DNA of 64,000 nt from Alphaproteobacteria bacterium (GTDB lineage Bacteria; Pseudomonadota; Alphaproteobacteria; Rhodospirillales; WMHbin7): positions 124,001 to 188,000 of the forward strand of contig JADGAX010000003.1 of NCBI GenBank assembly GCA_015231795.1. The letters are read 5' to 3'. Below are positions 35,170 to 43,591 of this stretch, piece by piece. Every line of letters begins with the position of its first letter. Within the stretch, counting starts at the first letter, position 1. The position numbers were made by a program, and so were the translations under genes. The notes under the pieces are model-generated. The model saw only the letters and a program-made list of their open reading frames with translations. It made no database searches and had not been told where the DNA came from.

Positions 35170-35815
35170 GAGCCGTTTGTTGCGTAATTTTCTTTGCCAT
35201 GCTGGCCTTATCCTGGCGCTTTATCAAGCATTTCCGGCTTCGGCGGCTTCTTTGCGCCTGCTGGCCCTGGGTGACAGCCTGACGGCGGGCTATGGGCTGG
35301 GCAAGGATCAGGGTCTGACCGCAAAACTGGAAGCGGCGCTGAAATCCAGGGGCAGGGATGTGCGCGTCGTCAATGCGGGTGTTTCCGGCGACACCACCGC
35401 CGGGGGCTTGGCGCGTCTTGACTGGTCGCTGGCAGAAATGCCCGATGCGGCGTTGGTCGCCCTGGGGGCCAACGACATGCTTCGCGGCTTGCCTCCTCAG
35501 GAAGCCGAGCGCAATCTGGACGCCATCCTGGCCCGTCTACAGCAACGCAAACTGCCGGTTCTTTTGATCGGCATGAAGGCTTCGGCCAATCTGGGATTGG
35601 ATTACGCCGGACAGTTCGACGCCATCTATCCTCGCTTGGCCAAGAAGTACGACGTCCCTCTTTATCCCTTCATCCTGGAAGGCGTCGCCTTGAAGCCAGG
35701 GCTTAATCAGGAAGACGGGCTGCATCCCAACGAAAAAGGCGTCGATGAGATTGTGCGTCGCCTATTGCCCGATGTTCTGCGGCTGTTGGACAAAGCGAAG
35801 GGTCAAAAGCGATGA
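35168..35815 (+). CDS. tesA: Periplasmic GDSL/SGNH arylesterase (TesA-like)
   Basis: The 215-residue protein has a Sec signal peptide (residues 1-27) and the SGNH hydrolase blocks: GDSLTAG (block I, Ser nucleophile), the GAND of block III (GANDM), and DGLHPNEKG (block V, Asp and His). TesA-type enzymes hydrolyse acyl esters and thioesters in the periplasm. The ATG overlaps the divergent ABC ATPase start, the same arrangement as E. coli tesA-ybbA. The FIST gene follows with an ATGA overlap. Confidence 0.9.
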   Translation: MSRLLRNFLCHAGLILALYQAFPASAASLRLLALGDSLTAGYGLGKDQGLTAKLEAALKSRGRDVRVVNAGVSGDTTAGGLARLDWSLAEMPDAALVALGANDMLRGLPPQEAERNLDAILARLQQRKLPVLLIGMKASANLGLDYAGQFDAIYPRLAKKYDVPLYPFILEGVALKPGLNQEDGLHPNEKGVDEIVRRLLPDVLRLLDKAKGQKR

Positions 35816-36951
35816 AATCCCAAACCGACTTCCGCTCGGCCTATGCCGAAGGCGACGGATGGGCCAGCGTCGCCAAAAGCCTGATGACGCAGTTGAGCGG
35901 CCCGGCGCTGGCGCATCGGCTGGGCATTCTGTATGTGACACCTGAATTGTCGCGCGATCTGGGCAGCATTTTGGCGTTCTTGCGCGAAACGACCCGCGTG
36001 CCCCATTGGGTTGGCGGCGCCGGTTTCGGGGTATTGGGCCTGACAAATGATGGCGTGGCCAGAGAGGCGCGTGCCAAACCGGCAGCGGCGGTCCTAAGCA
36101 TGGCCCTGCCCGCCAACACCTTTCGTCTGTTTTCCTTGCAAGGGCGCGAATTGGGCAAACTGCGCGCCACCTTGGCCAAATGGATCAAGCCCGATGGTTT
36201 GCCGCTGACCGGCCTGATCCACGCCGATCCTGCCAATCCCCAGGCGGCGTTGCTGGTGGCGGGATTCGCGGCGGCCTCGGAAGCCTATCTGGTGGGGGGG
36301 ATCACCTATACGCCGGAAAAGCGCGAAGCGGAATTCAAGCCGCATCTGGCCGACAAGATGTCTGCGGGCGGCCTGTCGGGCCTGCTATTGTCGCCCGACG
36401 TGCCGCTGGCGGTTGGCGTGACCCAGGGAGTCGTCACCTTGGGCGACTGGCACAAGATCACCGACGGAGAAGGCGGGGAAATCCTGCGGTTGGACGGGCG
36501 ACCGGCCCATGAGGTGCTGAAGGAAGAGGCTGGCGATTTGCATGCGTTGCTGGGATTCGTTCATCCCGCCGTGCCCGACGCCGGTCTGGATACCGGCGGC
36601 TTCGTGGTTCACAATCTGAGCGGCGTCGATCCCGTGCGGGGCAAGCTGTCGGTTAGTTTCAGCGCCGAGCCGGGGCAGATCGTGCGCTTCGTGCGCCGAG
36701 ACACCAAGGCGGCGGAACTGGACCTGAAGCGCATGATCGCCGACGTGAAGAAGCGCCTGTCGGTTCCGCCCAGGGGCGCCGTGCTGATTTCCTGCATCGC
36801 CAGGGGGGCGGCCTTGTTCGGCGCGCCGCATCGCGAAATGGAAATCGCCGCTCAGATGCTGAACTGCCCGATGGCGGGCTTTCTGGCGGGTGGCGAGATC
36901 ATGCGCAACCGCGTGCAGGCGCATAGCGCCGTGTTGCTCGCCTTCGGATAA
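35812..36951 (+). CDS. FIST domain sensory protein
   Basis: The 379-residue soluble protein has the two parts of FIST proteins: a FIST_N domain (roughly residues 30-210, with VGGAGFGVLGLTNDG) and a FIST_C domain (about 220-370, with LDTGGFVVHNLSGVD and GAVLISCIARGAALFG). FIST domains bind small ligands in signal-transduction proteins. No kinase or regulator is fused. It is co-transcribed with the arylesterase (ATGA overlap) and thpR starts seven bases after its stop. What it senses is unknown. Confidence 0.83.
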   Translation: MKSQTDFRSAYAEGDGWASVAKSLMTQLSGPALAHRLGILYVTPELSRDLGSILAFLRETTRVPHWVGGAGFGVLGLTNDGVAREARAKPAAAVLSMALPANTFRLFSLQGRELGKLRATLAKWIKPDGLPLTGLIHADPANPQAALLVAGFAAASEAYLVGGITYTPEKREAEFKPHLADKMSAGGLSGLLLSPDVPLAVGVTQGVVTLGDWHKITDGEGGEILRLDGRPAHEVLKEEAGDLHALLGFVHPAVPDAGLDTGGFVVHNLSGVDPVRGKLSVSFSAEPGQIVRFVRRDTKAAELDLKRMIADVKKRLSVPPRGAVLISCIARGAALFGAPHREMEIAAQMLNCPMAGFLAGGEIMRNRVQAHSAVLLAFG

Positions 36952-36958
36952 TTCCCCC

Positions 36959-37495
36959 ATGCTGCGCTTGTTCGTTGGGCTTGATCTTCCCGATAATATG
37001 CGCGCCCACCTTTCCCTATTGGCGGCGGGCCTGCCGGGCGCTCGTTGGCTGGAACCGGATACCTATCACGTCACGCTGGCCTTCATCGGCGAAACGGATG
37101 AGGCGCAGGCCGAACTTTTGGATCAGGAATTGACCCAAGTCGCCGCCCGACCGTTCATGTTGGAGATCGCAGGCGTCGGCAGTTTCGAAAGCCGGGGAAA
37201 GTTGCGCGCCCTATGGGCTGGCGTGGTCCCTTCGGAACATCTTCTGTTGCTGCAAGGCCGGGTGGCCAAGGCCTGCGCCCGGGCCGGGCTTGATATCGAC
37301 GACCGCAAGTTCAAGCCGCATGTTTCCCTGGCCCGCTTTCGCGAGCAGCCGTCAAAAAGCAAATTGGGCGACTGGCTTTCGGCGAATGGCCTGTTGCGCT
37401 TGGAACCGCTCAAGGTTGATTCGTTTGCGCTGTTTCAAAGCCATCTTGGGCGCGAAGGGGCGCATTACGAGATTCTGCGGCGCTATTCAATTTAA
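36959..37495 (+). CDS. thpR: RNA 2',3'-cyclic phosphodiesterase (2'-5' RNA ligase family)
   Basis: The 178-residue protein has the two H-x-T/S-x motifs of the 2H phosphoesterase family: YHVTLAF and PHVSLARF. It belongs to ThpR/LigT, which hydrolyses 2',3'-cyclic phosphates and can ligate RNA ends in vitro. The RNA substrate in the cell is unknown. It starts seven bases after the FIST gene and ends with a 4-base overlap with the convergent sensor kinase. Confidence 0.9.
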   Translation: MLRLFVGLDLPDNMRAHLSLLAAGLPGARWLEPDTYHVTLAFIGETDEAQAELLDQELTQVAARPFMLEIAGVGSFESRGKLRALWAGVVPSEHLLLLQGRVAKACARAGLDIDDRKFKPHVSLARFREQPSKSKLGDWLSANGLLRLEPLKVDSFALFQSHLGREGAHYEILRRYSI

Positions 37496-39918
37496 CTTCT
37501 TAGGCGCGCAGCCGGGAAGGTGATCAGAATCTTGGTGCCAACCCAGGGCGTGCTGATGATTTCGAAGTCCGCCTGATGCAATTCAACCAGAGACTTGGTA
37601 AGCGGCAGGCCAAGGCCCGTTCCTTCCTGGCTGCGCGACAATTTGGAATCGACCTGTCCGAAAGGGGTCAGCGCCTTTTCGATATCCTTGGGCGCCATGC
37701 CGATGCCGGTGTCGGTGATGGCGATGCGCACACGTTTGTCGTCAAGCACGGTCATGGACAAGGATATCTGGCCGCCGGCGGGCGTAAATTTGATGGCGTT
37801 CGACAACAGATTGAGCAGAACCTGCAAGATGCGCCGCCGGTCGCCTTGAAGCATAAGCGGCTCGTCGGGCAGGTTGGACGACATTTGAAGACTGCCTTCC
37901 CGGGCCTTGTGCTCGGTCAGGCGCAGGGATTCGCGCCCGGCTTCCGCCAGATCGAACGGCTCTTCCTGAAGCCCTAGCTGTCCGGCTTCGATCTTCGAGA
38001 CGTCCAGAATGTCGTTGATGATCTTCAAGAGATGCTGGCCGGAATTATGGATGTTGCCCAGATACTCTTCGTAGTTCTCGTGCCCCAGCGGGCCGAAGGC
38101 GCGCATCATCATCAGTTCCGAAAATCCGATGATGGCGTTCAGGGGGGTGCGCAATTCATGGCTGATGGTGGCCAGGAACTCGCTTTTGACTTGGCTGGAT
38201 TCCTCGGCGCGTTCCTTGGCGTCCCTAAGGGCGGCGTCAAACTGCACGCGGATGATTTCGCCGCCGATCCACTGCGCCATCAGGCGGATGATTTCGCGGT
38301 CGGTGGGGCGGAACTCCTCTTGTCGTTCGTCATGCGAAGCGAAAGCCAGGACGCCATAGACCTGGCCGCCCGCCTCAACCCTGGCGCCCAAATAGCTTTT
38401 GAAGCCGAGTTGTTGGCGGCAGACGTGGCCAATCAGGCCGCTGGCAGCATCCGTTGCGGAATCCTCGCTTTCCAGTGCCTCTTGCATCAAGGGTTCGTCC
38501 AGCATGATGGCGTGGCCGGGGGCCAGTTCCGGCTCGGGGGATTGCGAGAACTGGATGCCCAGCTGGCGCCCTTCTATTCTGACCAGGGCGCCCGACGTCA
38601 TTTCAAAATGGTGGGTGCCGAATTCGATCAGGTTCTTCACCTTGTCCGCGAAGCTGGCGTCTTGGCTTGAGGTGATGTTGTACATCGCCTTCAAAGCCGT
38701 TTGGCTGGCCAGAATGCGCGCCTCGGACAGTCGGCGCTCGGCAACTTCCTGGCTCAGTTCCTGCGTGCGCTCGATGACCTTGGCTTCCAACTCGCCATGC
38801 GTCCGTCTTAGCGTTTTCTCGGCCTCCTTCTGGCTGGTGACGTCTTGGACCAGGGAGAAGAAACCAAGCGCCGTCCCCTCGGGGCTAAGATGCGGCAGAT
38901 AAGTGGCGTGGACTTCCCGGCGCTTTCCGTCATGCGTGAAGACGAATGATTCAAGGCAGACGTCCTGCGCCGTACCGGCATCCAGCCCGATATGCACGGC
39001 CAGACGCGCAAGATCGCTCATTTCCGGCAATTCATCCAGCCGCTTGCCGGAAAGCTCCCAGGGTGGGCGGCGGAACCAGTCTTGATAGGCGCGGTTGGCG
39101 AAGCGGAAGCGCAGGTCGCGATCGACATAGGCGATCAGAACCGGCAGCGCGTCTGTGATCATGCGCAGTCTGTGTTCGCTGTCCAAAAGCGCTTGCGCCA
39201 TGCGCGCATGGTCGTTCATTTCCTCCTGGATCGTTTCGTGCTGGTTTTTCATGATCCTGTCGGCATGGCGGACCAGCAGGAACAGCGCCAGGTACAGAAC
39301 GACCATGATGACGATGATGCCCAGGATGATCCGCGACTGGTGCTGTTCAGCGAAAGTGAATGAGTCGGCGGCGTCGATATAGAATTCGGCGACGGTCGCG
39401 ATATTCCCCTCGTTGTTGCGCAAGGGGTTGTAGGTTTCGATGGCGTATTTCGAGCGCGCCGGTTCGCCAAAGCGCAGGAATTCCACGCTGCCGACAAAAC
39501 TGGTGGCGGCATTTCCCGACAAGGCTTTCTGAAATTCCTTGTGGTTTTCAACCGGGCGGCCGATTTCAGACCGGTCGGTCGAATAGGCGACAATGCCGTC
39601 CAGGGTGAATATCCTGACCTTCAACAGCGGCAGTTTGCTGAGGTTGGATTTCAGCATGACGTCCAGCCCGTCCAGTTGTCCCTTCATTTGGGAAGGCGAA
39701 ATCAGAATCTGGCGATCGATCCCCGGCATGTGATGTTCGATCAGGTGCAAGAGCAGGATGTTGTATTCCTGGGCGCGCCGCGCCGCCGCCTCTTGCACCA
39801 GGGACATGGCCATGTTGCGATAGAACAAGCCAAGGCCGACGCTGGCCAGAAGAACGCCGGCCAGTCCGAACAGGGCGAAATACCGCTTCAAAGGAAACAT
39901 GAGGAGGCTTGGACCCAT
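37492..39918 (-). CDS. Multi-domain sensor histidine kinase (Cache-like, PAS, GAF)
   Basis: The 808-residue protein has two transmembrane helices (about residues 15-33 and 197-217) enclosing a roughly 160-residue extracytoplasmic sensor. A PAS domain (about 250-365), a coiled coil (365-400) and a GAF domain (about 410-555) follow. The HisKA domain has ISHELRTPLNA (His587), and the HATPase_c domain has LLNLLSNAIKFT, DTGIGMAP and EGTGLGLPL. No response regulator is nearby. The start is uncertain: Met1 and Met7 both lack a good ribosome-binding site. It is convergent with thpR. Confidence 0.9.
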   Translation of the reverse strand: MGPSLLMFPLKRYFALFGLAGVLLASVGLGLFYRNMAMSLVQEAAARRAQEYNILLLHLIEHHMPGIDRQILISPSQMKGQLDGLDVMLKSNLSKLPLLKVRIFTLDGIVAYSTDRSEIGRPVENHKEFQKALSGNAATSFVGSVEFLRFGEPARSKYAIETYNPLRNNEGNIATVAEFYIDAADSFTFAEQHQSRIILGIIVIMVVLYLALFLLVRHADRIMKNQHETIQEEMNDHARMAQALLDSEHRLRMITDALPVLIAYVDRDLRFRFANRAYQDWFRRPPWELSGKRLDELPEMSDLARLAVHIGLDAGTAQDVCLESFVFTHDGKRREVHATYLPHLSPEGTALGFFSLVQDVTSQKEAEKTLRRTHGELEAKVIERTQELSQEVAERRLSEARILASQTALKAMYNITSSQDASFADKVKNLIEFGTHHFEMTSGALVRIEGRQLGIQFSQSPEPELAPGHAIMLDEPLMQEALESEDSATDAASGLIGHVCRQQLGFKSYLGARVEAGGQVYGVLAFASHDERQEEFRPTDREIIRLMAQWIGGEIIRVQFDAALRDAKERAEESSQVKSEFLATISHELRTPLNAIIGFSELMMMRAFGPLGHENYEEYLGNIHNSGQHLLKIINDILDVSKIEAGQLGLQEEPFDLAEAGRESLRLTEHKAREGSLQMSSNLPDEPLMLQGDRRRILQVLLNLLSNAIKFTPAGGQISLSMTVLDDKRVRIAITDTGIGMAPKDIEKALTPFGQVDSKLSRSQEGTGLGLPLTKSLVELHQADFEIISTPWVGTKILITFPAARLRS

Positions 39919-40013
39919 CTTGTTGTGGGGGCCATGATGGAGTGTGCTTGAGCCTTGGGCAAGCTGGCGTTTTGCCCCTTTGACGAAAGCTGGCTTCGCG
40001 ATATGCTGTCAGC

Positions 40014-40697
40014 ATGAATGCCAAGCCTTTGCTTTCCGGCCTGATTCTGCTTTTGTTGGCCGCCTGCGCCTATCGAGGCGGCGGCGACGAGCCGGGCGTG
40101 CGCAAGTTCACCCTCTTCTCCATGCTGAATGGCGACGATATCCGAGGCAAATGCGCCAGCGTGGCGGGCTATGAGCGCTATCGCGTGGTTTACAACGGCC
40201 TTTACGAAGAGCAGTTCAGGGTTTACGAGCTGAGCAAAGGTCCCAAGAACGGCCATGTTTTCAAGGCCAGCGTCACGTCTCCGGCCAATGTGGCCGAGAT
40301 CGAGCTGAAGGATCTGCTGTCTCCCTGGCGGCCCGCAGTGGCTGAGCGTTTCATCAGCGACAGTGATTTCCAGGCACTGACCGGCGCTTTGCAACAGTCC
40401 GGCTATGCCAAGGGAGCGCCCAAGGGGCTTGATCTGCCGTCGGACAATTTTTGGTGGCTGGCGGTGGGCTGCAAGGACGGAGCGGTTTCGTTCCACGCCT
40501 GGAAACACCCCCATACCGATTTGACGGCGCTGCCTTTGGTGAAGGCCTTTCTGACGCTGGATCAGACGGGGGTACGTCTCAATCCGCCCCGCCATCCCAT
40601 CTCGCACATGCCGCATATGAAGTCATCCGAGGATGACCGCCGCTTTGATATGAAGGTTGGCGACAATGGATTGATCGGTGTTAGTTCATTGTTTTAA
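40014..40697 (+). CDS. Hypothetical lipoprotein
   Basis: The 227-residue protein has a signal peptide and a lipobox LAAC (Cys18), so it is probably a lipoprotein. Past residue 30 it has mixed alpha/beta sequence with CASVAGYERYRVVYNG and NFWWLAVGCKDGAVSFHAW; no domain family was recognised. It is divergent from the large sensor kinase (95 bases between start codons) and precedes the second phasin gene by about 200 bases, which has its own promoter. Whether it has any link to either neighbour is unknown. Confidence 0.7.
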   Translation: MNAKPLLSGLILLLLAACAYRGGGDEPGVRKFTLFSMLNGDDIRGKCASVAGYERYRVVYNGLYEEQFRVYELSKGPKNGHVFKASVTSPANVAEIELKDLLSPWRPAVAERFISDSDFQALTGALQQSGYAKGAPKGLDLPSDNFWWLAVGCKDGAVSFHAWKHPHTDLTALPLVKAFLTLDQTGVRLNPPRHPISHMPHMKSSEDDRRFDMKVGDNGLIGVSSLF

Positions 40698-40725
40698 TTA
40701 ACACAATTAGCATTCGCAGCATCTC

Positions 40726-40799
40726 TGCTGCACTGCACAATTTCGCTCTTGACATTCCGTTCACTCAATCACATATTCCATCCATGCTGCACCGCAGCA
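40726..40799 (+). promoter_or_regulatory. Phasin-2 promoter with two TGC-N3-GCA operators (PhaR-like)
   Basis: TGCTGCACTGCA (40726-40737, containing TGCACTGCA at 40729-40737) lies upstream of TTGACA (40749-40754), a 17-base spacer and CATATT (40772-40777). A perfect 15-base palindrome TGCTGCACCGCAGCA (40785-40799) sits at or just after the expected start of transcription. The upstream core is the same as in the phasin-1 promoter and again begins 20 bases before the -35 element. Confidence 0.75.
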
Positions 40800-40896
40800 A
40801 TAGGATTTACTGGCCGTCAGTTCCATGTGGAAACCGCGAGACGCGGGGGACGGCTTGGAAAGCGACCGCCAAACCGAATTGAAAAGGAATTTCTCC

Positions 40897-41451
40897 ATGA
40901 GCAATGTCAAGACGAAGACCGCCGCCGCCAGCAGCGTCGAAACCCCCAAGTCGATCGAAAGCGCCGTGGCCGTTGGCCGCGAAACGCTCGAGCAAGTGGT
41001 CAAGGCCAGCGCCGACGCCGCCAACAAGGGCTATGAGAAGGCCGTCGCCATGACCAAGGAAAATGTGGATGCCGCCGTCAAGGCCGGCGCCAGCGTTTTC
41101 AAGAACTACGAAGAAGCGATGAGCTTCAACAAGGAAAACATCGAAGCCTTCGTCCGTTCGGGCAGCATCTTTGCCAAGGGCTGGCAGGAAGCCACCAAGT
41201 CGGTTTTCGCCCTGACCCAGGAAGCGTTTGAGGAATCGGTCGTCGCCAGCAAGGCGATCCTCGGCGCCAAGAGCATGAAGGAAGCCGTCGATCTGCAGGC
41301 CAGCTTCGCCAAGACCAGCTTCGACAAGGTCGTGGCCGAGGGCGGCAAGATCTCCGAGACCAGCTTCAAGCTGGCCGAAGAGGCTTTCGGGCCGATCAAC
41401 GAGTGCATGAACAAGACCGTTTCCAAGCTGATGAAGCCGATCGCGGCCTAA
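40897..41451 (+). CDS. Phasin family protein (PHA granule-associated), second copy
   Basis: The 184-residue protein is almost entirely amphipathic helix with repeated ANKGYEKAVAMTKENVDAA- and FNKENIEAFVRSG-like segments, typical of phasins. It is a different phasin subfamily from the one at 19494-19922. AAAAGGAA precedes the ATG. It has its own promoter with a perfect TGC palindrome and a strong 13-bp hairpin terminator downstream. It likely coats PHA granules. Confidence 0.85.
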   Translation: MSNVKTKTAAASSVETPKSIESAVAVGRETLEQVVKASADAANKGYEKAVAMTKENVDAAVKAGASVFKNYEEAMSFNKENIEAFVRSGSIFAKGWQEATKSVFALTQEAFEESVVASKAILGAKSMKEAVDLQASFAKTSFDKVVAEGGKISETSFKLAEEAFGPINECMNKTVSKLMKPIAA

Positions 41452-41521
41452 TTTCGCCTTCTCTCCTGCGCCGTCTTTTTATTGGCGGCGCAAGGGGACC
41501 ATAAAAAAAGCACCAGGTCGG

Positions 41522-41551
41522 ATGGCCCGGAAGAGAAATCTTCCGGGCCAT
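41522..41551 (+). terminator. Strong hairpin terminator after phasin gene 2
   Basis: ATGGCCCGGAAGA (41522-41534) and TCTTCCGGGCCAT (41539-41551) form a perfect 13-bp stem with a GAAA tetraloop, followed by TTTCC. On the other side lies AAAAAAAG (41503-41510), so it may work in both directions. It separates the phasin from the alanyl-tRNA editing gene. Confidence 0.75.
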
Positions 41552-41623
41552 TTCCATTTGGACTGGTTGCCGCACACCTGCAGGAGGGGTAGATTGGTCG
41601 GACTGATAAAGGAAGGGATTCGC

Positions 41624-42361
41624 ATGGCCGCCACCATCCCCTTGTACAGCGAGTATCCCTACATGCGCGCCTGCGCGGCGCGCATTCTTCAGGTTGGCGA
41701 CGATAGGGTCATTCTGGACCGGACCGTCTTCTACCCCCAGGGCGGCGGCCAGCCTGGGGATACGGGGGTTCTGCGCTTGCCGGATGGGACGATCCGTCTG
41801 GTGGTCGATACCCAAAAGGGAGAAGAGAACGCCCTGGAAGTTCATCATATCCTGTCGCCGGGGGCCGGATCATTCGAGGAAGGCATGCTGGTCGATGCCG
41901 TGATCGACTGGCGTCGTCGTTATAAATTCATGCGCCTGCATACGGCACTTCATTTGCTGTCGGCGGTTGTTCCCGGCAGGATTTCCGGCGCATCGATCGG
42001 CGAGGACAAGGGGCGCATCGATTTCGCCCTGGATGAAGGCGCCAAGCTCGACAAGGACGAACTGCAGTTTCATCTAAACCGCGCCGTCGCCGAGGACATG
42101 CCCCTGGGCATCGATTGGGTGGCCGACGAGGAACTGGACAAGCGCCCGGAACTGATTCGCACCTTTACGGTGCGCCCGCCGGTCGGCCAGGGCCAGGTGC
42201 GATTGGTGCGAATCGGGCAGATCGACATTCAACCCTGCGGTGGCACCCATGTCAGCGCCACCGGAGAGATCGGCCCGCTCACTATTTCCAGGATCGAGAA
42301 CAAGGGCCGTCACAATCGGCGTGTCATTGTCGAGCTGTCGGATCCCCAGGTAACGGACTGA
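41624..42361 (+). CDS. alaX: Alanyl-tRNA editing protein (AlaX)
   Basis: The 245-residue protein is a free-standing AlaX editing domain that removes mischarged Ser or Gly from tRNA(Ala). The zinc ligands are intact: HTALH (His106, His110) and CGGTH (Cys205, His209). The N-terminal GGGQPGDTG is the family's signature. Its length corresponds to the AlaX-M class. GGAAGGG precedes the ATG. It ends upstream of the pst operon leader and has no obvious functional link to it. Confidence 0.92.
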   Translation: MAATIPLYSEYPYMRACAARILQVGDDRVILDRTVFYPQGGGQPGDTGVLRLPDGTIRLVVDTQKGEENALEVHHILSPGAGSFEEGMLVDAVIDWRRRYKFMRLHTALHLLSAVVPGRISGASIGEDKGRIDFALDEGAKLDKDELQFHLNRAVAEDMPLGIDWVADEELDKRPELIRTFTVRPPVGQGQVRLVRIGQIDIQPCGGTHVSATGEIGPLTISRIENKGRHNRRVIVELSDPQVTD

Positions 42362-42394
42362 ATAATAAGTATTTTTATCTAGCGCCCGGCCCGA

Positions 42395-42450
42395 TTGTCA
42401 TAAAACTTTCATCATTCTGCAATCAAACCGCCATTGCCTCTCCCTAGGAT
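42395..42450 (+). promoter_or_regulatory. Pho-box array and -10 element of the pst operon
   Basis: Three or four 11-base direct repeats begin at 42395: TTGTCATAAAA, CTTTCATCATT, CTGCAATCAAA and a weak fourth. Each resembles the CTGTCATAAAT half-site of PhoB. A possible -10 (TAGGAT, 42445-42450) follows, 66 bases before the pstS ATG. Control by the PhoB encoded in the same operon is inferred. Confidence 0.75.
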
Positions 42451-42515
42451 GTGGGGGCGCGGCGCTTGAACTGGATGGCGCCATCCCGACAGAATTAACC
42501 AAGGAGCCTTAGCTC

Positions 42516-43490
42516 ATGATGAAGACGACCGCCCTTGCGGCAGCCCTGCTGATGGGGGCTTCCTTTGCCGCCCAGGCTCAAAGCCTTTCCGTCGATCCCG
42601 GCATCACCGATTATAAGAAGGTGAGCGGCGTTTCCGGCAGCTTGAAGTCGATCGGTTCCGACACGCTGAACAATCTGATGACGCTGTGGGCCGAGGGCTA
42701 CAACGCCCTGTATCCCAACGTGAAGATCGAGATCGAAGGCAAGGGGTCGTCGACCGCGCCGCCCGCTCTGATCGCCGGCACCTCGCAATTCGGCCCGATG
42801 AGCCGCCCGATGAAGGCCAAGGAAATCGAGGATTTCGAAAAGAAGAACGGCTACAAGCCCTCGGCCATTCGTTCGGCCGTCGACGCCCTGGCCGTGTTCG
42901 TCCATAAGGACAATCCCATCCAGTGCCTTAGCCTGCAGCAGGTTGACGCCATCTTCTCGAAGACCCGCAAGGGCGGAAGCGCCAAGCAGGCCGCGACCTG
43001 GGGCGATGTGGGGCTGACCGGCGATTGGGCCAACAAGCCGATTTCGCTCTATGGCCGCAATTCGGCTTCGGGCACCTACGGTTACTTCAAGGAAGAAGCC
43101 CTGTTCAACGGCGACTACAGCGACAGCGTCAAGGAGCAGCCGGGTTCGTCGGCGGTGGTGCAGGGCATCGCTTCCGACAAGTTCGCCATCGGCTATTCAG
43201 GCGTCGGTTACAAGACAGCCGACGTGCGCACGGTGCCCATTTCCAAGAAGCCGGGCGAGAAGTGCTTTGACGCCAATGCCGAGAACGCCTATTCGGGCAA
43301 CTACCCGATCGCGCGCTTCTTGTATGTCTATCTGAACAAGAATCCCAACCAGGCGATGGACCCGTTGCGCGGCGAATTCGTCCGCTACGTCTTCTCCAAG
43401 CAGGGTCAGATGGTGGTGCTGAAGGACGGTTTCTTCCCCGTCACCAAGGCGATCGCCGCCGAGGATCTGGCCAAGCTGGGCCTGAAGTAA
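42516..43490 (+). CDS. pstS: PstS, periplasmic phosphate-binding protein
   Basis: The 324-residue protein has a Sec signal peptide (residues 1-22, ending AQA) and the phosphate-binding loops IGSDTLNNLM and YGRNSASGTYGYF of PstS. It delivers phosphate to the PstCA permease. AAGGAGCC precedes the first of two ATGs. It is first in the operon, with a Pho-box array upstream and a strong hairpin right after it (43514-43540) that may set a higher level of PstS than of the permease. Confidence 0.93.
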   Translation: MMKTTALAAALLMGASFAAQAQSLSVDPGITDYKKVSGVSGSLKSIGSDTLNNLMTLWAEGYNALYPNVKIEIEGKGSSTAPPALIAGTSQFGPMSRPMKAKEIEDFEKKNGYKPSAIRSAVDALAVFVHKDNPIQCLSLQQVDAIFSKTRKGGSAKQAATWGDVGLTGDWANKPISLYGRNSASGTYGYFKEEALFNGDYSDSVKEQPGSSAVVQGIASDKFAIGYSGVGYKTADVRTVPISKKPGEKCFDANAENAYSGNYPIARFLYVYLNKNPNQAMDPLRGEFVRYVFSKQGQMVVLKDGFFPVTKAIAAEDLAKLGLK

Positions 43491-43513
43491 GCAGTCAGTT
43501 GTGACGGCCAACG

Positions 43514-43540
43514 CCGCCCTTTGCCTCTGGCAAAGGGCGG
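43514..43540 (+). terminator. Hairpin between pstS and pstC (partial terminator/processing)
   Basis: CCGCCCTTTGCC (43514-43525) and GGCAAAGGGCGG (43529-43540) form a perfect 12-bp stem with a three-base loop, followed by TTTGT. In other pst operons such a hairpin protects pstS mRNA and lets only part of the transcripts continue into pstC. Confidence 0.7.
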
Positions 43541-43591
43541 TTTGTCGCCGGTAAGATATATGTAGTCGATGCAACAGCAAGAAGCCTAGTC

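Noticed and set aside
37492-39918. The large sensor kinase as the missing PhoR
   Set aside because: It has GAF and extra sensor domains unlike PhoR, and it lies in a different neighbourhood, convergent with thpR and distant from the pst operon.
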